Part shown: positions 63,711 to 64,000 of the stretch, in pieces
Numbering within the stretch: position 1 is the first letter of the stretch
How the letters are laid out: every line of letters starts with the position of its first letter
DNA from: Coriaria nepalensis
Lineage: Eukaryota; Streptophyta; Magnoliopsida; Cucurbitales; Coriariaceae
Length of the DNA stretch: 64,000 bases
Assembly (NCBI GenBank): GCA_027186245.1
Contig: CP114499.1
Coordinates: 3,291,001-3,355,000, forward strand
Reading direction: 5' to 3'
Program-made: the position numbers and the translations under genes
The notes under the pieces: model-generated
What the model was told of the DNA's origin: nothing
The model's database searches: none
The model's input: only the letters and a program-made list of their open reading frames with translations

Positions 63711-64000
63711 CTGACAAAGTTATTAACAAGATTGTTAAATAGTACATTATCCTTCATTCAATATCAGTAACCCTCCATTTGATCCCCGAAAGGAATAAGC
63801 CGAGGTGGAGATATCATAATCCTTAAATATGGAAAACTACAGTACCATATCTTACTTTGGATTCCAGCCAATGAAGAAACTCAAAAGAAGGTTAAAGGTT
63901 GTTTTCAAATTTCCAGAACTAAGAAAATACAAGATTTTATAAAATCAACGCTATTCCTTTATTTAATAAACTCTACTATACCCTTTCAGAAACCAAAAGG
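63711..64000 (-). other. TH1 intron, cut by window edge
   Basis: Upstream of the first visible TH1 exon there is an AG acceptor (CTTTGTCAG) and then AT-rich intron sequence. No exon was recognised before the window ends. Confidence 0.6.

Noticed and set aside
1..64000. tRNA, rRNA or organelle-derived inserts
   Set aside because: No cloverleaf, rRNA core or recognisable plastid/mitochondrial gene was seen by eye; a tRNAscan or organelle BLAST could overturn this.

Overview
This is nuclear DNA from a flowering plant, most likely a eudicot. The evidence is AT-rich intergenic DNA, many GT-AG introns with conserved phases, plant-specific families (LSD1-type zinc finger, TCP, SnRK2, bifunctional HMP-P kinase/thiamine-phosphate synthase) and relics of plant LINE, RTE, Ty1/copia and Ty3/gypsy elements. 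The species cannot be told from the sequence. I see no CRISPR array, operon, plasmid or phage feature.

Layout, left to right: a decayed SCL28-like SR splicing-factor gene (-) at the left edge; LSD1 (+, six coding exons, introns up to 3.9 kb); a gypsy RNase H relic (+); an L1-type LINE relic (-); a small two-exon CMC4 twin-Cx9C gene (-) that simple ORF calling misses; EI24 (+, eleven exons), head-to-head with CMC4; a divergent cytosolic asparaginyl-tRNA synthetase paralogue (-, eight exons, one GC-AG intron); a class I TCP factor of TCP14 type (-, intronless, many homopolymer runs); a broken Ty1/copia element (-); a UBLCP1-type nuclear phosphatase (+); an atypical bZIP (-); an LTR with primer-binding site and 5' internal remains (-); a ZRF1/GlsA-type DnaJ-SANT protein (+); a TMN/EMP70 nine-span membrane protein (-, with an 18-nt microexon); a repeat-rich stretch with one orphan RRM exon of an hnRNP Q-like gene (-, frameshifted); a subclass I SnRK2 kinase (+); and the last eight exons of TH1 (-), which runs off the right edge and carries an RTE-type LINE in its largest intron.

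The genes are unrelated single plant genes and do not form a pathway cluster. LSD1 (cell-death and ROS control), EI24 (ER membrane), SnRK2 (osmotic stress), TCP14 and the bZIP (transcription), UBLCP1 (nuclear phosphatase), ZRF1 (ribosome and chromatin), TMN (Golgi/endosome), CMC4 (mitochondrial intermembrane space) and TH1 (thiamin synthesis) each act separately.

I did not find a convincing wholly new system. The best leads are the asparaginyl-tRNA synthetase paralogue, which lacks key ATP-site residues in motifs 2 and 3; the bZIP with lysine in place of the invariant basic-region asparagine; the hidden CMC4 gene; and the several gene relics. Exon borders were placed by hand from splice signals, reading phase and remembered family sequence, so they are predictions.
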